Source: Kerstersia similis
GTDB lineage: Bacteria; Pseudomonadota; Gammaproteobacteria; Burkholderiales; Burkholderiaceae_B
Assembly (NCBI RefSeq): GCF_965139615.1
Contig: NZ_CBCSIQ010000009.1
Span: 70,236-134,235 of the forward strand
Direction of reading: 5' to 3'
Length of the DNA: 64,000 bases
This document shows positions 42,233 to 52,783 of this stretch, piece after piece (position 1 is the first letter of the stretch; each line of letters starts with the position of its first letter). The position numbers and the translations under genes were made by a program. A model generated the notes under the pieces. The model did not search any database. It saw nothing but the letters and a program-made list of their open reading frames with translations, and was not told the origin of the DNA.

Positions 42233-42415
42233 GGAGCGCTGCGACGCGCCGGCTTGCCCGGCGTGCCAGGCTCAGGATAGTTTCGTCAACCATGTTGCTG
42301 TGCTGGCCGGGCGCGTTTTGCGCCTGCCCGGATCACTGCCAGGGCATGGGGGCGGTACAGGGCTTGCCCTGGCCGCCGTGGCCTGCGCCTGGGCGCGGGA
42401 CGAACGGCGCTCGCC
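42228..42415 (+). ncRNA. S-adenosylhomocysteine (SAH) riboswitch upstream of ahcY
   Basis: Matches the SAH riboswitch architecture. P1 is CCTGAG (42228-42233) with CTCAGG (42271-42276). It is followed at once by GAGCGCTGCGACG. P2 is CGCCGG (42247-42252) with CCGGCG (42258-42263), then TGCCAGG before the P1 return strand. The conserved 3' strand AACGGCGCTCGCC (42403-42415) contains GCGCTC, complementary to GAGCGC (42234-42239) and forming the pseudoknot. About 125 bases between the two parts hold additional GC-rich hairpins, longer than in the examples I remember. It would turn ahcY on when SAH accumulates. Confidence 0.9.
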
Positions 42416-42497
42416 AATTCCCTTTCGCACGGGGATGGCGGCGCGTGTGCGCAGTCGGCTCCGTGCATGGATACCGGATATCTGGAGCTAGACTGAT

Positions 42498-43910
42498 ATG
42501 ACGACTGTGACTTCTTCCGTAGATTACAAGGTGGCCGACCTGGCCTTGGCAGGCTGGGGCCGCCGTGAAATCGCCATTGCCGAAACTGAAATGCCCGGCC
42601 TGATGGCGACGCGGGAAGAATATGCTGCCAGCCAGCCCCTGAAGGGCGCGCGCATCGCGGGCAGCCTGCACATGACGATTCAGACGGCCGTGCTGATCGA
42701 AACCCTGAAGGCGCTGGGCGCAGAAGTGCGCTGGGCCTCGTGCAACATCTATTCCACCCAGGATCACGCGGCGGCGGCGATTGCTGCCGGCGGTACGCCG
42801 GTGTACGCCGTCAAGGGCGAATCGCTGGAAGAATACTGGGAATACACGCACCAGATCTTCTCCTGGCCCAATGAGCAGCATGCCAACATGATCCTCGATG
42901 ACGGCGGCGATGCCACGCTGCTGCTGCATCTGGGCACGCGTGCCGAATCCGATCTTTCGGTGCTCGACAAACCCGCCAGCGAAGAAGAGCGCGTGCTGTT
43001 CGCCGCCATCCGCAAGCAACTGGCGATCGACCCCAAGTGGTATTCGGTGCGTCTGGCCCAGATCAAGGGCGTGACGGAAGAAACCACCACCGGCGTGCAC
43101 CGCCTGTACCAGATGTCGCAAAAGGGTGAACTGGCTTTCGCCGCCATCAACGTCAACGACTCGGTGACCAAATCCAAGTTCGACAACCTGTACGGTTGCC
43201 GCGAGTCGCTGGTCGATGGCATCAAGCGCGCCACCGATGTGATGGTGGCTGGCAAGACTGCCGTGGTGATCGGTTATGGCGATGTGGGCAAGGGCTGCGC
43301 CCAGGCACTGGCCGCTTTGCGCGCCCAGGTCTGGGTCGTGGAAATCGACCCGATCTGCGCCCTGCAGGCAGCCATGGAAGGCTACAAGGTCGTGAGCATG
43401 GACGAGGTGGCCGACAAGGCCGACATCTTCGTCACGGCCACCGGCAACTACCATGTCATCACGCGTGAACATCTGTATCGCATGAAGGATCAGGCCATCG
43501 TCTGCAACATTGGCCACTTCGACAATGAAATCGACGTTGCCAGCCTGGAAGAGCTGGAATGGGAAGAAATCAAGCCGCAGGTCGATCACGTGATCTTCCC
43601 TGATGGCCGCCGCATCATCCTGCTGGCCAAGGGGCGTCTGGTCAACCTGGGTTGCGCCACTGGCCACCCGTCTTTCGTGATGTCGTCCTCCTTCACCAAC
43701 CAGACCATCGCCCAGATCGAGCTGTTCACGCGCAACGAAGCCTATACCAAGGGCAAGGTCTATGTGCTGCCCAAGCACCTAGACGAAAAAGTGGCGCGTC
43801 TGCACCTGAAGAAACTGGGTGTGAACCTGAGCGTGCTGCGCCCTGACCAGGCGGCTTACATCGGCGTGCCGGTTGACGGCCCGTTCAAGCCTGATCATTA
43901 TCGTTACTGA
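42498..43910 (+). CDS. ahcY: Adenosylhomocysteinase
   Basis: Hydrolyses SAH to adenosine and homocysteine; 470 residues, the bacterial long form with an insert around residue 130-170. Conserved parts: CNIYSTQDHAAAAIAA, the NAD-binding GYGDVGKGCAQALAAL, VTATGNYHVITREHLYRMKD, NIGHFDNEID and the C-terminal KPDHYRY. GGAG lies about 15 bases before the ATG. It is controlled by the SAH riboswitch in its leader and sits with metK, a YvlD-like protein and metF. Confidence 0.98.
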   Translation: MTTVTSSVDYKVADLALAGWGRREIAIAETEMPGLMATREEYAASQPLKGARIAGSLHMTIQTAVLIETLKALGAEVRWASCNIYSTQDHAAAAIAAGGTPVYAVKGESLEEYWEYTHQIFSWPNEQHANMILDDGGDATLLLHLGTRAESDLSVLDKPASEEERVLFAAIRKQLAIDPKWYSVRLAQIKGVTEETTTGVHRLYQMSQKGELAFAAINVNDSVTKSKFDNLYGCRESLVDGIKRATDVMVAGKTAVVIGYGDVGKGCAQALAALRAQVWVVEIDPICALQAAMEGYKVVSMDEVADKADIFVTATGNYHVITREHLYRMKDQAIVCNIGHFDNEIDVASLEELEWEEIKPQVDHVIFPDGRRIILLAKGRLVNLGCATGHPSFVMSSSFTNQTIAQIELFTRNEAYTKGKVYVLPKHLDEKVARLHLKKLGVNLSVLRPDQAAYIGVPVDGPFKPDHYRY

Positions 43911-44043
43911 GGCAGTCGCACGCGCCGGGCGCTGCTCCTGCCGGACAGCCGCCTGGCGCGCTTGATCGGCCGGCCGGGTGCAGGCCGGCGCGGCGGCTGC
44001 TTCATGCAGGATGTCCAATGTTGTCTGTCATAGGAGCTGTGCC

Positions 44044-44379
44044 ATGTTTCTACTGATCTGGATCCTCAATGCCGTCGCGCTGCTGATCGTCGCATCGCTA
44101 TTGCCCGGTATCGCCATTGCCAGTTTCTGGTCGGCGCTGCTGGCCGCGGTCGTGCTCGGTCTGCTCAATGCCGTCGTCAAGCCCATTCTGGTCTTCCTGA
44201 CCTTTCCCATTACCATCGTCACGCTGGGCCTGTTCCTGTTCGTGATCAATGCGCTGGTGTTCTGGCTGGCGGGTTCGCTGTTTCGCGGCTTTACGGTCAA
44301 TGGCTTCTGGTGGGCCCTGGCCGGCGCACTGCTGTACAGCCTGATTTCCAGCGCCCTGTCGTCGCTGCTGGTACGATGA
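44044..44379 (+). CDS. YvlD-like four-helix membrane protein (phage holin superfamily IV)
   Basis: A 111-residue protein made almost entirely of four hydrophobic helices, with the family signature GLLNAVVKPILVFLTFPITI and the C-terminal FTVNGFWWALAGALLYSLIS. Despite the holin label it is a common chromosomal protein of unknown role. GGAG precedes the ATG. The stop overlaps the metF start (ATGA), so it is translated with metF. The reason for its fixed place between ahcY and metF is unknown. Confidence 0.85.
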   Translation: MFLLIWILNAVALLIVASLLPGIAIASFWSALLAAVVLGLLNAVVKPILVFLTFPITIVTLGLFLFVINALVFWLAGSLFRGFTVNGFWWALAGALLYSLISSALSSLLVR

Positions 44380-45230
44380 CTGCGCGGGTTTCTGAGCCTG
44401 TCATCAGCCTGGAGTTCTTTCCGCCACGGGATCTGGCTGCGCAAGAACGCCTGGTGCGTACGGCCAAGCAACTGATGGCCTTGAATCCGGGGTATGTCAG
44501 CGTCACGTTTGGCGCTGGCGGCGCCACGCGCGACGGCACGGCAGAGACGGTGCGCATCATGGAGAACCTGGGCTGCGATGTGGCGCCGCACCTGGCCTGC
44601 ATAGGCAGCAGCCGCGCCGAGCTGGCTGCCATGCTGGCGGCTTACCGGGAGCAGGGCGTGAAACGCGTGGTGGCCTTGCGGGGCGATCTGCCGTCAGGCA
44701 TGGGCAGCGTCTATGGCGAGTTCCGCTATGCCAGCGAACTGGTGGCGTTCATCCGTGAAGCCATGGGCGACTGGTTTCACATAGAAGTGGCTGCCTATCC
44801 GGAAATGCATCCCCAGGCCGAAAGCCTGACACGCGATATGGATCATTTCGTGGAAAAGGTTCGTGCTGGGGCGGATAGTGCCATCACGCAATACTTTTTC
44901 AATCCCGACGCCTATTCGGATTTTGTCGAGCGGGCACAGGCGCGGGGCGTGGACATTCCCATCATTCCGGGCATCATGCCCATCGTCAACAATACCCAGC
45001 TGACGCGTTTTTCGCAGATGTGCGGGGCGGAAATCCCGCGTTGGCTGCGCTTGCGCCTCAATGATTATGCGGATGACCGCGAATCGCTGCGCGCCTTTGG
45101 CGCGGACGTTGTGGCGCAACTGTGCCAGACCTTGCTGGAGCGCGGCGCGCCGGGCTTGCACTTCTATACGCTGAATGGCAGCGAGGCCGTGCGCAATATC
45201 TGGCGGCGCCTGAATCCTGGCGTGTTGTAA
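44376..45230 (+). CDS. metF: 5,10-methylenetetrahydrofolate reductase
   Basis: Reduces methylene-THF to methyl-THF for methionine synthesis; 284 residues. It contains ISLEFFPPRD, VSVTFGAGGATRDGTAETV, VALRGDLP, the flavin-binding EVAAYPEMHPQA, AITQYFFNPDAYSDFVERA and IIPGIMPIVNNTQLTRFS. It starts within the last codon of the YvlD-like gene. With metK and ahcY it supplies the methyl cycle. Confidence 0.97.
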   Translation: MTARVSEPVISLEFFPPRDLAAQERLVRTAKQLMALNPGYVSVTFGAGGATRDGTAETVRIMENLGCDVAPHLACIGSSRAELAAMLAAYREQGVKRVVALRGDLPSGMGSVYGEFRYASELVAFIREAMGDWFHIEVAAYPEMHPQAESLTRDMDHFVEKVRAGADSAITQYFFNPDAYSDFVERAQARGVDIPIIPGIMPIVNNTQLTRFSQMCGAEIPRWLRLRLNDYADDRESLRAFGADVVAQLCQTLLERGAPGLHFYTLNGSEAVRNIWRRLNPGVL

Positions 45231-45348
45231 ACCTCGGCTGCCAGGGCCGTACTCAGCGCTGGCAGGCCGCACGCGCCGATGGCCGGGCCGTCTTGGGCGC
45301 CAGGTGGCCCCAAGACTACCGGTTGGCATGCGGGGCCTGGTGGCGGGC
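45231..45348. other. Convergent intergenic region with hairpin
   Basis: Between metF and the convergent cyclo-ligase gene. GTCTTGGG (45290-45297) and CCCAAGAC (45309-45316) form a perfect eight-base stem without a T-run, possibly a shared terminator. Confidence 0.4.
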
Positions 45349-45990
45349 TCAGGCCGGTTGGCGGGGATACCAGCCGCCGGGCGTCAGTATCGCATCCAGT
45401 TTGGCGTCGTGGCCGGCGGGCTGATAGTCCACCGGCAGGCGTCCTTCTTCCCATGAAATGCCCAGCGCGATCAGGCCAGGGTTGGCTGGGCGCAGTTGCG
45501 CCAGCGTACGGTCGTAGTAGCCGCCGCCGTAACCCAGGCGGTCGCCTTTGGCTGTCCAGCCCAGGGTTGGCACCAGAACGACATCCAGGCTGACTTCGGC
45601 AGCCGCCAGATCGGGGCCATCGACTTCCTGCACGCCATAGGCGCCGGTTTTCATGGGAACATCGGGATGCCATGCGCGAAAGGCCAGCGGCTGGTCTGCA
45701 CTGACGACGGCGGGTAGCAGAACTTCCAGGCCATCTTCTTCAACCCATTTTGCCAGCAGCGGCAGCAAATTGGGTTCCCCATCCAGGGCATGGAAAGCGG
45801 CAATGCGATGGGGGGGCGGATGGCCCGCCTTTTCGGCGGCTTCGCGCCGCAGCGCCAGCCAGGTATAGAGCCGGCCACGCAACAGCAGTCCGCCGCGGCT
45901 GCGATTGGCGTGATCCATGTTGTTTCGCCGCTCACGCAGCGTAGTCCGCAGCCCGGCTGCGGTATCCTGTATGGTATTAGCGGTTTTCAT
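45349..45990 (-). CDS. 5-formyltetrahydrofolate cyclo-ligase
   Basis: A 213-residue enzyme (YgfA/MTHFS family) that recycles 5-formyl-THF to methenyl-THF with ATP. The N-terminal helix LRTTLRERRNN matches the family and supports the start at 45990; the ATP/Mg site RLGYGGGYYDRTLAQL is diagnostic. It is divergent from the lytic transglycosylase gene with only about 14 bp between likely starts, so the promoters must overlap the coding regions. Folate context with metF is sensible. In some bacteria this gene follows 6S RNA; no such RNA fits here. Confidence 0.92.
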   Translation of the reverse strand: MKTANTIQDTAAGLRTTLRERRNNMDHANRSRGGLLLRGRLYTWLALRREAAEKAGHPPPHRIAAFHALDGEPNLLPLLAKWVEEDGLEVLLPAVVSADQPLAFRAWHPDVPMKTGAYGVQEVDGPDLAAAEVSLDVVLVPTLGWTAKGDRLGYGGGYYDRTLAQLRPANPGLIALGISWEEGRLPVDYQPAGHDAKLDAILTPGGWYPRQPA

Positions 45991-46004
45991 GCGGAATGCC
46001 AGTC

Positions 46005-48038
46005 ATGAGTCATAGTCAAGTATCAGCACGGTATCAGAAATCGGCAGGGAGCGTTCGTCCCATCTGGCGCGCCTGGCTGGGGGCATTGTTGTTGGCCGGC
46101 GCGGCGCCGGTGCTGGCGCAGGAAGGCGGTTTGCGGTTGGCTTCCTTGTCGCCGCAGGCTCAGCCGGCGCAGCGCAATGCCGAAAGCGCGCTGAGCGCTG
46201 CCCGGGACGCGTTCCAGAAAAAGGATTGGAAGGCCTTGCCTGCGTTGGTGGAACGCGCTCGCGATGCAGAGCTGGGCATGTATGCCGAATACTGGATGCT
46301 GCGCTACCTGCTGACCGAGCAGCGGACGATAGATCCGGTCTTGCTGCAATCTTTCGTGGACCGCTATCCCGGCACCTATCTGGCCGACAAGCTCAAGGGC
46401 GACTGGATCCTCGCGGCGGCCCGCGCAGGCGACTTTGCGCAAGTGCGCCGGGTGGGCGAGGTGGAGGTCGGCAGCCCGCAGGTGAACTGTGCCCAACTGG
46501 ACGCGCGCTATCGTGGCGGGGACAAGGTCACGGATATCGACGCTGTTGCCGTGTTTTCGCCGGGCAATGCCTGTTGGGCGCTGTTCGATAAGCTGTCCGC
46601 AGACAATGTTCTGGACCGCAGCACCCTGGTGTTCATGTGGCGTGACCTGCTCGACGAAAACAAGCTGGCCCATGCGCGGCGCATGGCGTCCTATGTGCTG
46701 AATCCGACAGAGCTCAAAGAGTACGACGCGGCACTGAAAAACCCGATGCAATGGCTGTCGCGCCAGGAGCAACGGCTGCGTACGCCGGCGCAGCGCGATA
46801 TCGCCACGGTGGCTTTGTCGCGCCTGGCGCGCAAGAACATGGACGATGGCGATGCCTACCTGCGCCGTACCTGGAATGGCCGTCTGCCCGAAGAGGATCT
46901 GAAGTGGGTACGCAGCCAGTTCGCACTGGTGGCGGCGCTGAACCTGAACCCGGTGGCGCATCGCTGGTATCAGGAGGCCGACGGCGTTCGGATGACCGAA
47001 TACAACGCCGCCTGGCGGGTGCGGGCTGCGCTGCGCCAGCCTGAAATCGACTGGGGCTGGGTGTCGCGTTCCATTGCGCAGATGACACCGTCGCAGCGCA
47101 ACGAATCCGTCTGGGTGTACTGGAATGCCCGCAGCCTGAAGGCGCGCGGCCAGGAAACGGCTGCCAACGATGCGTTTGCTTCGATCGCCGGGGAATATGG
47201 TTTCTATGGCCAGCTGGCGGCCGAAGAGCTTGGGTTTGCCATTGCCCCGCCACCCGCGCCCGCTCGCGTGACGGCAGCCGAGCTGGCGGATGTCGCGGCC
47301 AATCCGGGCTTGCGCCGGTCTATCGCGCTGTTCCGCGAAGGCTGGCGGGCCGAAGCCGTGCCGGAATGGAATTTCGCATTGCGCGGCATGAGCGACCGGC
47401 AGTTGCTGGCCGCCGCTGAACTGGCGCGCCAGGAACATATCTACGACCGCGTGGTGAACACCTCCGAGCGTACCCGCGACCAGATTGATTTCTCGCAGCG
47501 CTATATCGCGCCTTTCGAGGGACGCGTGAGTGCCCAGGCACGTTCCATTGACCTGGACCCGGCCTGGGTCTATGGCCTGATCCGCCAGGAATCGCGCTTC
47601 ATTACCGACGCGCGCTCGACGGTAGGCGCATCGGGGCTGATGCAGCTCATGCCGGGCACGGCCAAATGGGTGGCTAAAAAAATCGGCATGACGGATTTTC
47701 ATCCCTCCAGGGTCAACGAGTTCGAGGTCAATACGGTGCTGGGCACCAATTACCTGAACATGGTTTTGCAGGATCTGGATGGTTCGCAGGTATTGGCCAG
47801 CGCGGGCTATAACGCCGGGCCCAAGCGGCCGGTATTGTGGCGCTCGCGCCTGACGCATCCGGTCGAAGGGGCGATTTTCGCGGAAACCATTCCCTTTACC
47901 GAGACTCGCATCTACGTGAAGAACGTCTTGTCCAACGCGACCTATTACGCCGCCATGTTTACCGGCGAGCCGCAATCGCTCAAGGCCAGGCTGGGCAATA
48001 TCGAGCCCAAGGCCAATGCTGCCGTGGATCTGCCTTGA
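46005..48038 (+). CDS. Soluble lytic murein transglycosylase (Slt70-like)
   Basis: A 677-residue periplasmic enzyme that cleaves peptidoglycan to 1,6-anhydromuropeptides. An N-terminal signal (WLGALLLAGAAPVLAQ) is followed by a long superhelical U-domain. The C-terminal SLT domain has the catalytic Glu in VYGLIRQESRFITDARS, then GLMQLMPGTAKWVAKKIG and LASAGYNAGPKRP. ATG 46005 is preferred to 45996. Its TGA overlaps the TTG start of cca. Confidence 0.93.
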   Translation: MSHSQVSARYQKSAGSVRPIWRAWLGALLLAGAAPVLAQEGGLRLASLSPQAQPAQRNAESALSAARDAFQKKDWKALPALVERARDAELGMYAEYWMLRYLLTEQRTIDPVLLQSFVDRYPGTYLADKLKGDWILAAARAGDFAQVRRVGEVEVGSPQVNCAQLDARYRGGDKVTDIDAVAVFSPGNACWALFDKLSADNVLDRSTLVFMWRDLLDENKLAHARRMASYVLNPTELKEYDAALKNPMQWLSRQEQRLRTPAQRDIATVALSRLARKNMDDGDAYLRRTWNGRLPEEDLKWVRSQFALVAALNLNPVAHRWYQEADGVRMTEYNAAWRVRAALRQPEIDWGWVSRSIAQMTPSQRNESVWVYWNARSLKARGQETAANDAFASIAGEYGFYGQLAAEELGFAIAPPPAPARVTAAELADVAANPGLRRSIALFREGWRAEAVPEWNFALRGMSDRQLLAAAELARQEHIYDRVVNTSERTRDQIDFSQRYIAPFEGRVSAQARSIDLDPAWVYGLIRQESRFITDARSTVGASGLMQLMPGTAKWVAKKIGMTDFHPSRVNEFEVNTVLGTNYLNMVLQDLDGSQVLASAGYNAGPKRPVLWRSRLTHPVEGAIFAETIPFTETRIYVKNVLSNATYYAAMFTGEPQSLKARLGNIEPKANAAVDLP

Positions 48039-49159
48039 GCCTGCGTGAACCTGTCGTGCCGGATGAGCAGAAGGATGTCAGCCTGAGCGGGCTGGATGTC
48101 TATGAGGTTGGCGGCGCTGTGCGCGATGCTCTGCTGGGCCTGTCTGCCGGCGATCATGATTGGGTGGTCGTGGGCGCCAGGCCAGAAGACCTGGCTGCGC
48201 GGGGCTTCCTGCCTGTGGGGGGGGATTTTCCGGTGTTCCTGCATCCCAGGACCAAGGAAGAATATGCGCTGGCACGCACGGAGCGGAAATCCGGACGGGG
48301 CTACAAGGGTTTTACCTTCCATACCGGGCCGGAGGTCACGCTGGAAGAAGACCTGGCCCGTCGCGACCTGACTGTCAATGCCATTGCCAGGCGGCCGGAT
48401 GGCGTGCTGGTGGATCCTTATGGTGGCGTGGCAGATGTCCAGGCGCGCCTGTTCCGGCACGTGGGGCCGGCGTTCGTCGAGGATCCGGTACGCATCCTCA
48501 GGCTGGCGCGTTTCTGCGCCCGTTTCACGGATTTCCGCGTGGCCGATGAAACGCTGGCGCTGGCGCGGGAAATGGTGCGAGCGGGTGAGGTGGATGCACT
48601 GGTGCCTGAACGTGTCTGGAAAGAGTTGTCGCGCGGACTGATGTCCAGGCAGCCGTCCCGTATGTTGCAGGTCTTGCAGGATACGCATGCCCTGGCACGG
48701 ATTGCACCCATGCTGGCGCTTGATGGCACGCTGGGCAATTGGGCGCTGCTGGATCGGGCAGCGCAGGCCGGTTTGCCGCTGGCCGGACGTTACGCCTTGC
48801 TGGGCCGTGCCGCCAGTGATGTGGCGGCGTTGTCCAGGCTCTGGAAAGTGCCGGCCGAATGCGCGGATCAGGCCCGCCTGTTGCCGGTCATAGTGGCCGC
48901 TGCAGCAGAAACCGGCGCCGGCCGCCTGGATGCGCTGGAAACCTGCGATGCCCTGCGTAAACCCGAACGTTTTTTGGCTTTGCTGGATGCCGCCAGTTTG
49001 CTGGTGCCGGTGGATGTCAGCGCCTGGCGGCAGGCGCTGGAAACCGTGCGAGGCGTGGATGCAGGCGCAATCGCCGCTGCGCTGAGCGGGCAGGCCCAGT
49101 CAATCAAAACGGCGGTGCGAGAGGCACGCGCCAGGGCGTTGCAGGCTCTGCCGCAATAG
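48035..49159 (+). CDS. cca: tRNA CCA nucleotidyltransferase
   Basis: Adds or repairs the 3' CCA of tRNA; 374 residues. It has the class II head: YEVGGAVRDALLG, the catalytic Asp-His-Asp in SAGDHDWVVVG, EYALARTERKSGRGYKGF, DLARRDLTVNAIARRPDG and the RNA-binding VGPAFVEDPVRILRLARF. No ATG is available upstream of the core. TTG 48035, overlapping the slt stop as TTGA, gives M-S-L-R; GTG 48056 is the alternative. There is no C-terminal HD domain like that of the longer enterobacterial enzyme. Confidence 0.92.
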   Translation: MSLREPVVPDEQKDVSLSGLDVYEVGGAVRDALLGLSAGDHDWVVVGARPEDLAARGFLPVGGDFPVFLHPRTKEEYALARTERKSGRGYKGFTFHTGPEVTLEEDLARRDLTVNAIARRPDGVLVDPYGGVADVQARLFRHVGPAFVEDPVRILRLARFCARFTDFRVADETLALAREMVRAGEVDALVPERVWKELSRGLMSRQPSRMLQVLQDTHALARIAPMLALDGTLGNWALLDRAAQAGLPLAGRYALLGRAASDVAALSRLWKVPAECADQARLLPVIVAAAAETGAGRLDALETCDALRKPERFLALLDAASLLVPVDVSAWRQALETVRGVDAGAIAAALSGQAQSIKTAVREARARALQALPQ

Positions 49160-49253
49160 AGCAATAGAGGGGACCCTCCGGGGCTGGCCCGCGCCGTGTC
49201 CTGGGATGGGCTTCACGTCATGGGAGCGGGCTTGAGGGGCAGCGCATGGCGTT

Positions 49254-50444
49254 TCAGAGCATGGCGCGGCGGTCGCCCCGCAGAAAGCCCAGCAAGGGGG
49301 CTTCGATCTCGCGTCCGATGATCAGGACTTTGAAAAGCTCGCCCATTTCCGCTTCCGAGAGCAGCTTCTGAATGGGCGCGACCTGGCGCGCATAGGCAAG
49401 TGCGTCACTGCTGTCCAGCGTGGAGAGCCATTCGAGCAGGCCGGCATTGGCCAGGAAGCGTGCCTGGGAGGTATAGCCCAGAACCTCCAGGCCGCCTGCC
49501 AGCGCTGCGTCTGCCATGGCGGTGAAGTCAACATGCGCCGTGATGTCCTGCGCGCCGGGCACGACCAGCGGGTCGCTGTGCGCATGATGACGCAAATGGC
49601 ACATCAGGGTGCCTTCGGCACGTTGCGGATGGTAGTACTCGTGGCGCGGGAAACCGTAGTCGATCAGCAGCGCCGCGCCGCGCTGCAGCCAGGTGCCCAT
49701 ATCGCGCACCCAGGCTTCGGCACGTAGATTGATTTCCGATGCATAGCCGGGCAAGGGCGGCATGCGGCTGGCGACCTGGTCGGCAAGTGCTGCCGCAGCC
49801 GGCCGGTCCAGCCAGAGGAAGCTGCCGTCGGCCGCCAGGCCGATATGCCGTTCGAGCAATTGGCCGTTGTCATCCCAGCGGAACAGCTTCACAGGCATGG
49901 CATCGAGCACCTCATTGGCAACGACGCAACCTTGCCAGCTTGCCGGCAGGGTATCGCGCCATTGCACGCGGTCGCCAAAGCGCGCCAGGCGTTGTTGTTG
50001 ACGTGCCCTTAGGTCGGCAGACAGCTCCAGGATTTCATAGCGTACCGGCAGTCCCAGCGCATCCAGGCTGTCCAGCAGGCCTTCGGCCAGGGCACCGCTG
50101 CCGGCGCCGAATTCCAGTACGTTCAAGCTGTCGATCTGCACCAGGACTTCGGCAAGCTGTCGGGCCAGGGTGGCGGCGAAGGCCGGCGAGAGTTCCGGAG
50201 CGGTAATGAAGTCGCTGCCAGGTTGGGGCGCCGCGCTGGCATCCGGGTCGGCGGCAAGTTTGACCTGTGCGCCGCTGTAATAGCCCAGGCCCGGTTCATA
50301 CAGCGCCATTTCCATCCAGGCATCGAAAGGCAGGGCGCCGCCGGCTCGTTCGATGGCCGCAGCCAGGCGTGCGTGCAATTGCTGGCTGATGGCAAAGGTG
50401 GCAGGATCCAGGCGTTGAATCAGGGTGTCCAGGGAAGGGTGCAT
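49254..50444 (-). CDS. SAM-dependent methyltransferase, MidA/NDUFAF7 family
   Basis: A 396-residue member of the family that in mitochondria methylates an arginine of complex I (NDUFS2). Features: MALYEPGLGYYSG, SDFITAPELSPAFAATLARQ, the SAM-binding NVLEFGAGSGALAEGLL, ANEVLDAMPVKLFRW and LIDYGFPRHEYYHPQRAEGT. The bacterial substrate is not established. It is convergent with cca. Confidence 0.88.
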   Translation of the reverse strand: MHPSLDTLIQRLDPATFAISQQLHARLAAAIERAGGALPFDAWMEMALYEPGLGYYSGAQVKLAADPDASAAPQPGSDFITAPELSPAFAATLARQLAEVLVQIDSLNVLEFGAGSGALAEGLLDSLDALGLPVRYEILELSADLRARQQQRLARFGDRVQWRDTLPASWQGCVVANEVLDAMPVKLFRWDDNGQLLERHIGLAADGSFLWLDRPAAAALADQVASRMPPLPGYASEINLRAEAWVRDMGTWLQRGAALLIDYGFPRHEYYHPQRAEGTLMCHLRHHAHSDPLVVPGAQDITAHVDFTAMADAALAGGLEVLGYTSQARFLANAGLLEWLSTLDSSDALAYARQVAPIQKLLSEAEMGELFKVLIIGREIEAPLLGFLRGDRRAML

Positions 50445-50563
50445 GGCAAAGAGGTAAAGGCAGCGAAGGAAACGGGAGCTATTGTCCCATGATGGACGGC
50501 GGGGTGCGCAGGCCGTGTTGCACGGCAGAAGGGAGGAGGGGGCAGGAAGGAAAAGCGGGAAGT

Positions 50564-50606
50564 AAAAAGCGGGAAGCTGCCCGGAGGGGCGGCTTCCCGC
50601 TTTTTT
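50564..50606 (-). terminator. Intrinsic terminator, bidirectional, after the DEAD-box helicase
   Basis: GCGGGAAGC (50569-50577) and GCTTCCCGC (50592-50600) with an inner GCCC/GGGC stem. A-rich DNA on the left and six Ts on the right give a U-tract in both directions. It lies about 70 bp after the helicase stop on the minus strand. Confidence 0.85.
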
Positions 50607-50675
50607 GCGGTATCAGGCACCAGGTGGCGACGCGTCAGGGACGCTGCAGGGCCACAGAGTCAGTGCCGCAAGGGC

Positions 50676-52346
<1,671 letters not shown>

Positions 52347-52783
52347 AGGTAATATTTTTCCCAGGGACGCACGCAGGCATCCCGATAATGGGTACACGTC
52401 AGCAGGGGCGGGGATGCGCCTGTGGCGATACGGTTGAACGGAGCATCGTGCCGACCGGAACAACCGTAGCGCGAGGGTTCCTGGCGGAACCTGGCGTAGG
52501 AAAGAGGTCAGGGAGCGATGACGGCCATCATGGGCGAGGGTCTTGGACCGAACGACTGCTGGCGCACAGGGCGCGGAATGATGGCACGGACAATGCAGTA
52601 CCGCGATTTTAGTGTTAACCCCAGGAAAAAGCCAGGGATTTCAATTGGCTGTTGTTTTTTAATGTGTTATGGCGCATGCGCGGAAACGCTGAAAATGGCT
52701 GCGGGCGCTGCGTTTCCGGCTCGAACCAGCCTGTTTTTGTGGCGACCTTGGCCTCAGGCCGCTTGCGCGCCGGCCAGAATGCC
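52347..52783. other. Intergenic region between fecR-like and helicase genes
   Basis: About 440 bp. CGGAAACGC (52681-52689) and GCGTTTCCG (52710-52718) form a nine-base stem shortly after the fecR-like stop, without a T-run. The AT-richer stretch 52,610-52,670 probably holds the helicase promoter, which would give an mRNA leader of more than 200 bases, as is common for cold-responsive helicase genes. No coding feature is supported. Confidence 0.4.

Noticed and set aside
44044..44379. Prophage remnant suggested by the holin-family protein
   Set aside because: The YvlD-like family is a common chromosomal membrane protein and no other phage genes are nearby; it overlaps metF as part of a housekeeping operon.
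45231..46004. 6S RNA gene near the 5-formyltetrahydrofolate cyclo-ligase
   Set aside because: The association is known in other bacteria, but the upstream side is occupied at once by the transglycosylase gene and the downstream gap is only about 120 bp.
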